This document shows, piece after piece, positions 1 through 7,232 of a stretch of DNA of 36,047 nt; the first letter of the stretch is position 1; the number at the start of each line of letters is the position of its first letter. The stretch spans positions 36,651 to 72,697 of the forward strand of contig JAHZDG010000011.1 in assembly GCA_019422485.1 (NCBI GenBank), given 5' to 3'. The translations under genes were made by a program, and so were the position numbers. Origin of the DNA: Alistipes sp. Its GTDB lineage: Bacteria; Bacteroidota; Bacteroidia; Bacteroidales; Rikenellaceae. The notes under the pieces are model-generated. The model saw only the letters and a program-made list of their open reading frames with translations, ran no database searches and was not told the origin of the DNA.

Positions 1-1
1 A

Positions 2-1159
2 AGCCTGCAGACGTTCTTCGCTTCGACGGGGTTCGCAGGCGCTACGTGGGGCAACATCATCATGATCTGCGTCGCGTTTATTCTGCTCTATCTGGCTATC
101 AAACACAAATTCGAACCGCTGTTGCTGTTGACCATCGCCTTCGGGATGCTGTTGACCAACCTGCCGGGTGCCGGCATGTTTCACGCCTCGCTGTTTGCCG
201 ACGGACATGTGCACTGGGAAAATTTTGTCAACGAAGCCGGATTGCTCGACTACCTCTACCTGGGTGTTAAACTCGGGATCTATCCCTGTTTGATCTTCAT
301 TGGCGTGGGTGCCATGACCGACTTCGGTCCCCTGATCGCCAATCCGAAGAGTTTCCTGCTGGGAGCTGCCGCCCAAATCGGTATCTTCCTGACGTTTATC
401 GGCGCTTATGCCCTGGGGTTCACGCCGGCTCAGGCCGGATCCATCGGGATCATCGGGGGGGCTGACGGTCCTACGGCCATCTACCTCACCTCGAAACTGG
501 CTCCCGAACTGCTGGGCCCGATCGCTGTGGCTGCCTATTCTTACATGGCACTGGTTCCGGTGATTCAGCCGCCCATCATGCGTGCGCTAACCACCAAAAA
601 AGAACGTGCCATTAAGATGTCGCAGCTGCGTCCCGTATCGAAAACCGAAAAGATCATCTTCCCGCTGGTGATTGCCGTGATCATCTCGCTGCTGTTGCCG
701 AGCGCTGCTCCGCTGATCGGCTGCCTGATGCTGGGTAACCTGATGAAAGAATGCGGTGTGGTTGAACGTCTGAGCAAAACCGTTCAGAACGAATTGATGA
801 ACATCGTGGTGATCTTCCTCGGGATTACGGTCGGTGCTACGGCTACCGCCGAAGCCTTCATCAACCTGCAGACCTTGAGTATTCTGGTACTGGGTGTGAT
901 TGCGTTCGGCATGGGTACGGCCGGCGGTGTACTGCTCGCCAAATTCATGAACCTGTTCGTGAAAGACGGCAAGAAGATCAACCCGCTGATCGGTTCGGCT
1001 GGGGTATCGGCTGTGCCGATGGCCGCCCGCGTATCGCAGCTGGAAGGTCAGAAAGAAAATCCGAGCAACTTCCTGCTGATGCACGCCATGGGCCCGAATG
1101 TGGCTGGTGTGGTTGGTAGTGCCGTAGCTGCAGGGATCCTGCTTAGCTACCTCGGCTAA
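2..1159 (+). CDS. Sodium-translocating decarboxylase beta subunit (OadB/GcdB/MmdB type), 5' end cut off by window
   Basis: Membrane subunit of a biotin-dependent, sodium-pumping decarboxylase (oxaloacetate, glutaconyl-CoA or methylmalonyl-CoA type). It couples decarboxylation of carboxybiotin to Na+ export across the inner membrane. The frame is open from base 2, ahead of the first ATG at 62, and the residues before that ATG (SLQTFFASTGFAGATWGN) read like the family, so the gene is truncated by the window edge rather than starting at 62. The 385 visible residues hold many hydrophobic helices and the family signature GGADGPTAIYLTSKLAPELL, with the conserved Asp of the sodium site, plus a C-terminal helix pair around MGPNVAGVVGSAVAAG. 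The alpha and biotin-carrier subunits would be expected upstream, outside the window, so the substrate cannot be decided. In Bacteroidota a methylmalonyl-CoA decarboxylase is common. Family certain, substrate unknown. Confidence 0.93.
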   Translation, partial: SLQTFFASTGFAGATWGNIIMICVAFILLYLAIKHKFEPLLLLTIAFGMLLTNLPGAGMFHASLFADGHVHWENFVNEAGLLDYLYLGVKLGIYPCLIFIGVGAMTDFGPLIANPKSFLLGAAAQIGIFLTFIGAYALGFTPAQAGSIGIIGGADGPTAIYLTSKLAPELLGPIAVAAYSYMALVPVIQPPIMRALTTKKERAIKMSQLRPVSKTEKIIFPLVIAVIISLLLPSAAPLIGCLMLGNLMKECGVVERLSKTVQNELMNIVVIFLGITVGATATAEAFINLQTLSILVLGVIAFGMGTAGGVLLAKFMNLFVKDGKKINPLIGSAGVSAVPMAARVSQLEGQKENPSNFLLMHAMGPNVAGVVGSAVAAGILLSYLG

Positions 1160-1181
1160 TTGCGCTGTTTCGATAAAGAAA

Positions 1182-1212
1182 GCGGTCTCCGTAATACGGA
1201 GGCCGCTTTTTT
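1182..1212 (+). terminator. Rho-independent terminator of the decarboxylase operon
   Basis: A 10-bp stem (GCGGTCTCCG / CGGAGGCCGC, one T-G wobble) with a five-base TAATA loop is followed by six T. It lies 22 bases after the beta-subunit stop codon, as expected for an operon end. The following 166 bases up to 1378 hold no gene or motif that I can see. Confidence 0.88.
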
Positions 1213-1378
1213 AGTTCAGCACCCTCAAAAGACAATTTCCTTACGCCTACTCTTTCAGACGAAATATCACCTTAAAAACGCCTCTATTTCATCTGCTGCA
1301 CGTTTTCCCATCCATCCCTACGCATTCTGATTTAGCATAATCAGCCCGCGAATCCAATATCTACAGCCATCTGGCTCC

Positions 1379-1415
1379 AAAAAAGAAGAGCGGTCCTTGT
1401 GTCAAGGACCGCTCT
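1379..1415 (-). terminator. Rho-independent terminator of slyD
   Basis: A perfect 13-bp stem (1387-1399 with 1403-1415) has a three-base loop. Read on the minus strand it runs into a T-rich tract (A-run at 1379-1384 on the plus strand). It sits about 40 bases beyond the slyD stop. Confidence 0.9.
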
Positions 1416-1455
1416 CGTTTATCTTGTGAGGCAGCTTTACCTGCCTGCATGGGTT

Positions 1456-2004
1456 TTAGCAACCACAGTGGCAACCGCCTTTTTCTTCTTCGCAGTGGCA
1501 ATCGCCGCAACCGTCCCCACAACCGCTTCCGCAAGCGTGAGCCGGCATCATATCTTCGGGTTTGGCTTCGCGAACTTCTACCACAGCCCCCGAAAATTCG
1601 AGGTCTTTCCCGGCCATCGGATGGTTGAAGTCCATGGTCACCTTATCGCCGTCGACCGCCTTTACTACCCCGACCAAACGGTTCCCTTGGTTATCACTCA
1701 TGGGCAGCTGATTGCCAATTTCCAGCAAGCCGTCTTCAATCTTCCCGTCCACCATAAAGACCTCTTTGGGCAGATCCACCACAGCTTCCTGCATCACCGG
1801 CCCGTAAGCATCTTCACAGGCCAGCCGGAAAGCAAACGAATCGCCTTTTTCCAGATCTTTCAGCTGGGCTTCGAATTTGGGAAGCAGAAAACCTGCCCCA
1901 TATACAAATTGCAGCGGAGCTTCAGCCGTCACCTTTTCGACCAGTTCACCGTCTACCTTGAGTTCATAGCTGAGCGCTACAAATGTTTTTTCTCCAATTT
2001 TCAT
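1456..2004 (-). CDS. slyD: FKBP-type peptidyl-prolyl isomerase, SlyD family, with metal-binding tail
   Basis: Cytoplasmic prolyl isomerase and folding chaperone of 182 residues. Visible features are the split FKBP fold with LQFVYGAGFLLPKFEAQLKD near residues 31-50, the inserted IF chaperone domain (about 65-130), the return strand with MDFNHPMAGKDLEF, and a C-terminal tail of about 25 residues rich in Cys, His and Gly (for example CGSGCGDGCGDCHCEEE). Such tails in SlyD bind nickel, zinc or copper, and in Escherichia coli the tail helps nickel delivery to hydrogenases. No hydrogenase gene is in this window, so that role is not supported here. The start is the ATG at 2004. I see no clear TAnnTTTG box in front of it, so it may depend on leakage through the gcvP terminator or on a weak promoter. 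Confidence 0.93.
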   Translation of the reverse strand: MKIGEKTFVALSYELKVDGELVEKVTAEAPLQFVYGAGFLLPKFEAQLKDLEKGDSFAFRLACEDAYGPVMQEAVVDLPKEVFMVDGKIEDGLLEIGNQLPMSDNQGNRLVGVVKAVDGDKVTMDFNHPMAGKDLEFSGAVVEVREAKPEDMMPAHACGSGCGDGCGDCHCEEEKGGCHCGC

Positions 2005-2039
2005 GTGATATACTTTAGTTTAAGTAAATACTTGGTGAG

Positions 2040-2076
2040 AAAAAGAAACGATGAATGTGATCCATCGTTCCTTTTT
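2040..2076 (-). terminator. Rho-independent terminator of gcvP
   Basis: The stem pairs 2040-2053 with 2063-2076 (one A-C mismatch) around a nine-base loop. On the minus strand the hairpin ends in a T-tract. It lies directly after the gcvP stop, between gcvP and slyD. Confidence 0.75.
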
Positions 2077-2087
2077 CTATGCTTTGA

Positions 2088-4952
2088 TTAGGCCTTTTCG
2101 TCTTCGGCAAAGCCTTCACAGGTGCAAACCAGGTTGCGGTCCCCATAGCCGCCGTCAATCTTGGAAACATAGGGGAAGAACTTGTTGTAACGCACCCATT
2201 TCAACGGATACACGGCTTTTTCACGACCGTATGCGTGGCTCCATTGATCAGCAGCCGCTTCTTCAGCCGTATGCGGAGCCATTTTCACCACGTTGTCTTC
2301 CCCATCGGCCGTACCGGCAGCAATCTCTTCGCATTCGCGTTTGATCTGCACCATGGCTTCGACAAAACGATCGAGTTCAGCTTTGGATTCGCTTTCGGTC
2401 GGTTCAACCATCAGCGTTTCGTGTACCGGGAAGGAAACCGTAGGCGCATGGAAACCGTAGTCCATCAATCGACGGGCCACATCCCCGCATTCTACGCCAC
2501 CGTATTCCTTGCGGAAGTGACGCAGGTCGAGAATCATTTCATGCCCTACCCGACCCGTTTCGCCGGTGTAAAGCGTATCATATTCGCCCTTGAAGGCTGC
2601 CACCAGGTAGTTGGCATTCAAGATGGCCATTTCAGTGACTTGACGCAGGCCGTTTGCCCCCAACATTTTAATGTAGCCGTAGGTAATGGGCAGAATCATG
2701 GCGCTGCCATAAGGAGCCGACGACAAAGCCGTAATTCCGTTGTCGCCACCGGTCTTCACGATCGAGTGACCCGGCAGGAATTCCACCAAATGGGCAGCCA
2801 CGCAGATCGGGCCTACCCCAGGACCCCCACCCCCGTGCGGAATGGCAAACGTTTTGTGCAGATTCAGGTGGCAGACATCGGCCCCGATATAACCCGGATT
2901 GGTCAAACCTACCTGAGCGTTCATGTTGGCACCGTCCATATAGACCTGACCGCCATTTTCGTGCACAATGTCCACAATTTCGCGGATCCGGCTTTCGAAC
3001 ACCCCGTGCGTCGAAGGATAAGTCACCATGATGCAGGCCAGATCGGGTGCATACTGTTCGGCTTTGGCTTTCAGGTCTTCGACCATGATGTTCCCGTGTT
3101 CGTCACAGGCCACCGTCACGGTCTTCATCCCGGCCATCGTAGCCGAAGCGGGGTTGGTCCCATGCGCCGAAGCCGGAATCAGGGCGATGTTACGATGTCC
3201 CTGACCTTTGCTCTGCAGATAAGCCCGGATGACCATCAGACCGGCATATTCCCCGGAAGCCCCCGAGTTCGGCTGCAAAGATGCGCCGGCAAAACCGGTG
3301 ATGACCGCCAGATCGTGCGACAAGTTGCGGATCAATTCCTGATACCCTTCCGCCTGATCGGCCGGCACAAAGGGGTGGATATTGGCGAATTCGACCAGAC
3401 TCAGCGGCATCATCGTCACAGCCGGGTTGAGTTTCATGGTGCAGGAGCCCAGCGAAATCATGCTGTTGGCCAGCGAAATATCCCGACGTTCCAGTTTCTT
3501 GATATAACGCATCAATTCGGTTTCGCTGTGGTATTTTTCGAATACCGGATCGGTCAGGATGGCCGACTTGCGTTGCAGACTGGCCCGCAGCGTCACTTTA
3601 TCCAGCGACTTAACGACCGGCGCCTTTTTACCGGCAGCAGCGGCAAAAATACCCAGCACGGTATTCACTTCCTGCAGATCGGTCAGTTCGTCGAAGCTGA
3701 GACGCACCCGATGATCATCCACATAGAAGAAGTTGATCTTCTTTTCCAGAGCCAGCGTCCGAACCTTTTCGGCATCGGCTTCCACATCCAGGGTATCGAA
3801 GAAACTGTTCGTTTTCAACGTAAAGCCCAGTTTTTCCAACCCTTCGGCTACGGCTACGGCAGCCGTATGGGCGTTCAAGGCAATGCGACGCAGGCCTTCC
3901 GGACCGTGATATACGGCAAAGAACCCGGCCATGCTGGCCAGCAAAGCCTGTGCAGTACAGATATTCGAAGTGGCCCGTTCCCGTTTGATATGCTGTTCAC
4001 GCATCTGCAGGGCCATACGCAGTGCCTGATTTCCGAGGCGGTCCACCGAAACCCCGATGATACGACCCGGAATGTGACGTTTAAATTCTTCTTTGGTAGC
4101 CATATAAGCGGCATGCGGACCACCATACCCCATCGGAATCCCCAGACGCTGGGTAGATCCTACGGCGATATCGGCACCCCATTCGCCCGGAGCTTTCAAC
4201 AGCACCAGACTCAGGATGTCGGCGGCCACGGTAACCATCACGCCCCGACTGTGAGCCGCAGCGGTGAAATCTTCATAATCGCGGATTTCGCCGTCGGCGG
4301 CCGGATACTGAACAATGGCCCCGAATTCACGACCCGAGAACTGATAGTTGTCATAACTGTCGCAGATGATTTCGATGCCGAACGGTTCGCTGCGCGTAAG
4401 CAGCACATCGAGCGTCTGCGGGAAGATGTTTTCATCCACGAACAGCACATTGCGGTTTTCCTGCACAGCAGCCCGCGAACGCAGCGCGAACATCATGTGC
4501 ATGGCTTCGGCAGCCGCCGTCCCTTCATCCAGCAACGAGCAGTTGGCCACGGGCAGTCCGGTCAGGCTGCTCACCGCACTCTGGAAGTTCAGCAGAGCTT
4601 CGAGACGACCCTGCGAAATTTCAGCCTGATAAGGCGTGTAGGAGGTATACCAAGCGGGATTTTCGAACACGTTGCGCAGAATGGCAGCCGGAGCAGCCGT
4701 TCCGTAATACCCCATCCCGATCAAGCTACGATAAATCTTGTTTTTGCGGCCCAAGGCCCGGATGTGGTCGGCATATTCGTATTCGGTCATGCCTTCGGCA
4801 GGCAGATCGAGCGGTTTCTTCAAACGAATGGTGGCAGGAACGACCTGATCGATCAGTTCATCCATGCTCTTAACGCCAATGGTTTCGAGCATCTGTTCCA
4901 CCTGAGCGGGGGACGAGCCGACATGGCGCGACACGAATTTATCTTGTGACAT
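2088..4952 (-). CDS. gcvP: Glycine dehydrogenase (decarboxylating), glycine cleavage P-protein, single-chain form
   Basis: PLP enzyme of the glycine cleavage system. It decarboxylates glycine and passes the aminomethyl group to the lipoyl arm of GcvH. The 954 residues are the full length of the fused form, in which the N- and C-terminal halves are homologous, rather than the split gcvPA/gcvPB form. The PLP lysine is Lys700 in NLHKTFAIPHGGGGPG, followed by the glycine-rich loop. The N-terminal half begins RHVGSSPAQVEQMLETIGV, typical of the family. The start is the ATG at 4952, about 27 bases downstream of the start site predicted from a strong promoter. gcvT and gcvH are not adjacent. The leader carries a tandem AACTT repeat (see findings). 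A 904-residue antisense open frame over this gene is a codon-bias shadow. Confidence 0.98.
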   Translation of the reverse strand: MSQDKFVSRHVGSSPAQVEQMLETIGVKSMDELIDQVVPATIRLKKPLDLPAEGMTEYEYADHIRALGRKNKIYRSLIGMGYYGTAAPAAILRNVFENPAWYTSYTPYQAEISQGRLEALLNFQSAVSSLTGLPVANCSLLDEGTAAAEAMHMMFALRSRAAVQENRNVLFVDENIFPQTLDVLLTRSEPFGIEIICDSYDNYQFSGREFGAIVQYPAADGEIRDYEDFTAAAHSRGVMVTVAADILSLVLLKAPGEWGADIAVGSTQRLGIPMGYGGPHAAYMATKEEFKRHIPGRIIGVSVDRLGNQALRMALQMREQHIKRERATSNICTAQALLASMAGFFAVYHGPEGLRRIALNAHTAAVAVAEGLEKLGFTLKTNSFFDTLDVEADAEKVRTLALEKKINFFYVDDHRVRLSFDELTDLQEVNTVLGIFAAAAGKKAPVVKSLDKVTLRASLQRKSAILTDPVFEKYHSETELMRYIKKLERRDISLANSMISLGSCTMKLNPAVTMMPLSLVEFANIHPFVPADQAEGYQELIRNLSHDLAVITGFAGASLQPNSGASGEYAGLMVIRAYLQSKGQGHRNIALIPASAHGTNPASATMAGMKTVTVACDEHGNIMVEDLKAKAEQYAPDLACIMVTYPSTHGVFESRIREIVDIVHENGGQVYMDGANMNAQVGLTNPGYIGADVCHLNLHKTFAIPHGGGGPGVGPICVAAHLVEFLPGHSIVKTGGDNGITALSSAPYGSAMILPITYGYIKMLGANGLRQVTEMAILNANYLVAAFKGEYDTLYTGETGRVGHEMILDLRHFRKEYGGVECGDVARRLMDYGFHAPTVSFPVHETLMVEPTESESKAELDRFVEAMVQIKRECEEIAAGTADGEDNVVKMAPHTAEEAAADQWSHAYGREKAVYPLKWVRYNKFFPYVSKIDGGYGDRNLVCTCEGFAEDEKA

Positions 4953-4985
4953 AGCGGTTAAGTTTGGTTAAGTTAAGTTAAGTTG

Positions 4986-5017
4986 CAAAGGTAAAAAACA
5001 TTTCCGGCCCATCCAAC
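4986..5017 (-). promoter_or_regulatory. Bacteroidota-type promoter of gcvP
   Basis: On the minus strand TACCTTTG (4986-4993) fits the -7 consensus TAnnTTTG. GTTG (5014-5017) lies 20 bases upstream in the -33 position. The expected start site is near 4979. Confidence 0.72.
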
Positions 5018-5128
5018 GCCCCCGGAGGGTAAATCGCGAAGTTCTCAGGAACACGTCCTCTCCCAGCCCCAAGGCTGATTGCCCAACAAGCCTTACACAA
5101 ACGGGATCGCTAAACGGCCGGCGGGTCA

Positions 5129-6799
5129 TCAATACGTAAAACTGCTGCCTCCGATAAATTCCCGCAGGATGGAGGTCGGCGGAATTTCGCTCCCGTCCAA
5201 GGGGGTAAACTGATCCAGCACCCGCAGCAGACGTCGGGCTTCGCCATATTCAACGATAGTATCGGGCACTTCGTACAGCAGCGGTTCGACCTGATTCTTC
5301 AACACGGCCAATTCATAGAACAACGACGAGTTGAACATCACATCAGCCTGTTCCTGATACGGGAAGATGTATTTATCTTCGCCCCGGCGAACGCTACCCC
5401 AACGGCGCAACGTATCCGACGCGCTGCTGCCACGGGAGTGGTAATCGCGTACAATACGACGGATCAGTCGGTTATCGGTCGTCGCGATACGGTTGACATT
5501 GTCCATCGAAATGGAGGTAAGTGCCGACACATAGATCCGGAACTTGTACTTGTCTTCGATCTGGGCGGTCAGCGTGGGGTTCAGACCGTGAATCCCTTCG
5601 ATGACCAGAATCGACCGTTCTCCCATCTGCAGAGGAACGCCTTCCGCAGTCCGTTTCCCGGTAATGAAGTCATAGCGGGGAATCGAAACCTGACGACCGG
5701 CCAGCAACTCTTCCAGATGCTGGTTGAACAGCCCGATATCGATCGCCTCCAGGGTCTCGTAATCGTAACGGCCCTGATCGTCCAACGGCGTCTTTTCGCG
5801 ATCCACGAAATAGTCATCCAACGAGATCAGCACCGGTTCGAGCCCCAAAATGCGCAGCTGAATCCCCAAACGTTTGGAGAATGTCGTTTTCCCACTGGAC
5901 GAAGGCCCCGAAATCAACACGATGCGAGCCCCGCCCGCCTCATGGGAAGCCTGGATCATATCGGCGATATTGCCCAGTTTCTTTTCATGGAACGCCTCGG
6001 CGATCTTGATCAACTCACCGCCGCGTCCTTCCAGAATCCGCGAATTGAGCGCCCCGATATTCGCCACCCCGATCACACGCACCCAATCGGCATATTCATT
6101 AAAGACATCGAACATCTTATCCTGCGGCACCATAGGTTCCAGGTGCGAAGGATCGGTCCGTCTGGGTACGGCCAGGTGCAAACCCTTATAATATTTATGC
6201 AGTTCGAACAGCGGCACAAACCGGGTCGAGGTGGCCAGCACTCCGTAAAAATACCCCACCAAATTGGCCAGGCTGTAAATCGTCACATACAGATGAGGAC
6301 GGGTCTTCAACAACACCTCTTTATCCTCCATGCCCCATTTGCGGTACAACTCTTCGGCTTCGGCCTGAGTCATCTTCTCCCGCACGATGGGAATATCCTG
6401 ATCGACAATATCCCGCATCCGTTCCTGGATCTGTTCGATCGCCTCGCCCGGGATATCCTCCATCCCCTGAATTTCGCAATAGAAACCCTTGGCTACCGAA
6501 TTCTTGATATACAGTTTCCGGTCAGGGTAGAGATCGTGAACCGCCTTCTGCAGCACAAAAAACAGCGTCCGCTGATAAACCCCCATCCCGGCAAAATGGG
6601 TGATGTCGATAAAACGGATCGACACCGGAGTATAGACCCGGTAATTCAGCTCCTTGAGCCGGTTGTTCACATAGGCCGCCAAAAAAGGATAATCGTTCTT
6701 GAGGGCCAATACTTCGGCAATCTGTTCCAGGGAAGTTCCCATGGCTACGAACAGGGAACTGCCATCGTTCTCACAAATAACCTTTACATTTTCATTCAT
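5129..6799 (-). CDS. Nucleoside (uridine-like) kinase with ThrRS-like TGS and SAD N-terminal region
   Basis: Predicted cytoplasmic P-loop kinase of 556 residues. The C-terminal half is a uridine kinase/phosphoribulokinase-type domain with Walker A GPSSSGKT at 298-305, followed by LISLDDYFVDREKTP and VLVIEGIHGLNP-like motifs of the family. The N-terminal 230 or so residues resemble the TGS and second additional (SAD) domains of threonyl-tRNA synthetase: compare GVYQRTLFFVLQKAVHDLYP here with the SAD segment of thrS at 28.5 kb. This fused architecture is known in Bacteroidota and Firmicutes, usually annotated nucleoside kinase; the substrate is not proven. I chose the ATG at 6799, because the only further upstream start in frame is a TTG that adds six residues (MKKRRS). 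The C-terminus lies 110 bases from the gcvP promoter, with no clear terminator between. Confidence 0.88.
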   Translation of the reverse strand: MNENVKVICENDGSSLFVAMGTSLEQIAEVLALKNDYPFLAAYVNNRLKELNYRVYTPVSIRFIDITHFAGMGVYQRTLFFVLQKAVHDLYPDRKLYIKNSVAKGFYCEIQGMEDIPGEAIEQIQERMRDIVDQDIPIVREKMTQAEAEELYRKWGMEDKEVLLKTRPHLYVTIYSLANLVGYFYGVLATSTRFVPLFELHKYYKGLHLAVPRRTDPSHLEPMVPQDKMFDVFNEYADWVRVIGVANIGALNSRILEGRGGELIKIAEAFHEKKLGNIADMIQASHEAGGARIVLISGPSSSGKTTFSKRLGIQLRILGLEPVLISLDDYFVDREKTPLDDQGRYDYETLEAIDIGLFNQHLEELLAGRQVSIPRYDFITGKRTAEGVPLQMGERSILVIEGIHGLNPTLTAQIEDKYKFRIYVSALTSISMDNVNRIATTDNRLIRRIVRDYHSRGSSASDTLRRWGSVRRGEDKYIFPYQEQADVMFNSSLFYELAVLKNQVEPLLYEVPDTIVEYGEARRLLRVLDQFTPLDGSEIPPTSILREFIGGSSFTY

Positions 6800-7085
6800 A
6801 CTTCTTCTCTTCTTCAATCATTAATCCATCTTTCCGGGAGGGGTTTCTTTTGACAAAAAATCCGGAAACCCCCGGTCTCCTTTTCCGAGCCTCCGAGCGG
6901 CCAATCCTCCGGCCAACTCCGTTTTCCGGTCCGATCTACCCTCCTTTCCCGTTCCAAGGCCAACCCGAATCGGCTCCGCAAACCGCCTCACCCGACCCGA
7001 ATTTTCAGACCTGCGTACAACAGGCTTTCAGGAGCCTATAAAGATAGGCATTCTCCACGAAAAGTTCTGTCTTTGAGCCAGAATT
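6800..7085. other. Intergenic stretch without a recognised gene
   Basis: This divergent region lies between the nucleoside kinase and the rpsA promoter. Short frames here (for example 6850-7041) have no recognisable protein pattern. I see no promoter box for the kinase that fits TAnnTTTG, and no hairpin with a T-tract. Confidence 0.5.
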
Positions 7086-7117
7086 TTGCAATTTCACGCG
7101 GAAAATACTACCTTTGT
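7086..7117 (+). promoter_or_regulatory. Bacteroidota-type promoter of rpsA
   Basis: TTTG at 7086-7089, a 20-base spacer and TACCTTTG at 7110-7117 give a full match to the -33/-7 consensus. The expected start site is near 7124, leaving a leader of about 110 bases before rpsA. Confidence 0.82.
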
Positions 7118-7124
7118 GCCGCCT

Positions 7125-7180
7125 TGGGTGTACCCGCCCCGTCCGGTCTCTTCGGAATCGGCGGATCAGCGACCGCCCAA
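7125..7180 (+). promoter_or_regulatory. Nested hairpin in the rpsA leader
   Basis: Three nested pairings can be drawn by eye: TTGGGTG (7125-7131) with CGCCCAA (7174-7180), CCGCC (7135-7139) with GGCGG (7160-7164), and TCCG (7142-7145) with CGGA (7153-7156). The element begins at the predicted transcript start. In other bacteria S1 represses its own mRNA, so an autoregulatory leader is plausible. That role is inference, and there is no T-tract to suggest attenuation. Confidence 0.45.
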
Positions 7181-7232
7181 TGGTTCTACACATAATGTCT
7201 AATTCATTAATTACCAAACCTATTTATTAACA

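Noticed and set aside
2235..4949. 904-residue open frame on the plus strand opposite gcvP
   Set aside because: It mirrors the gcvP codons, has no recognisable domain and lies wholly within a certain gene. It is a shadow of high-GC codon bias.
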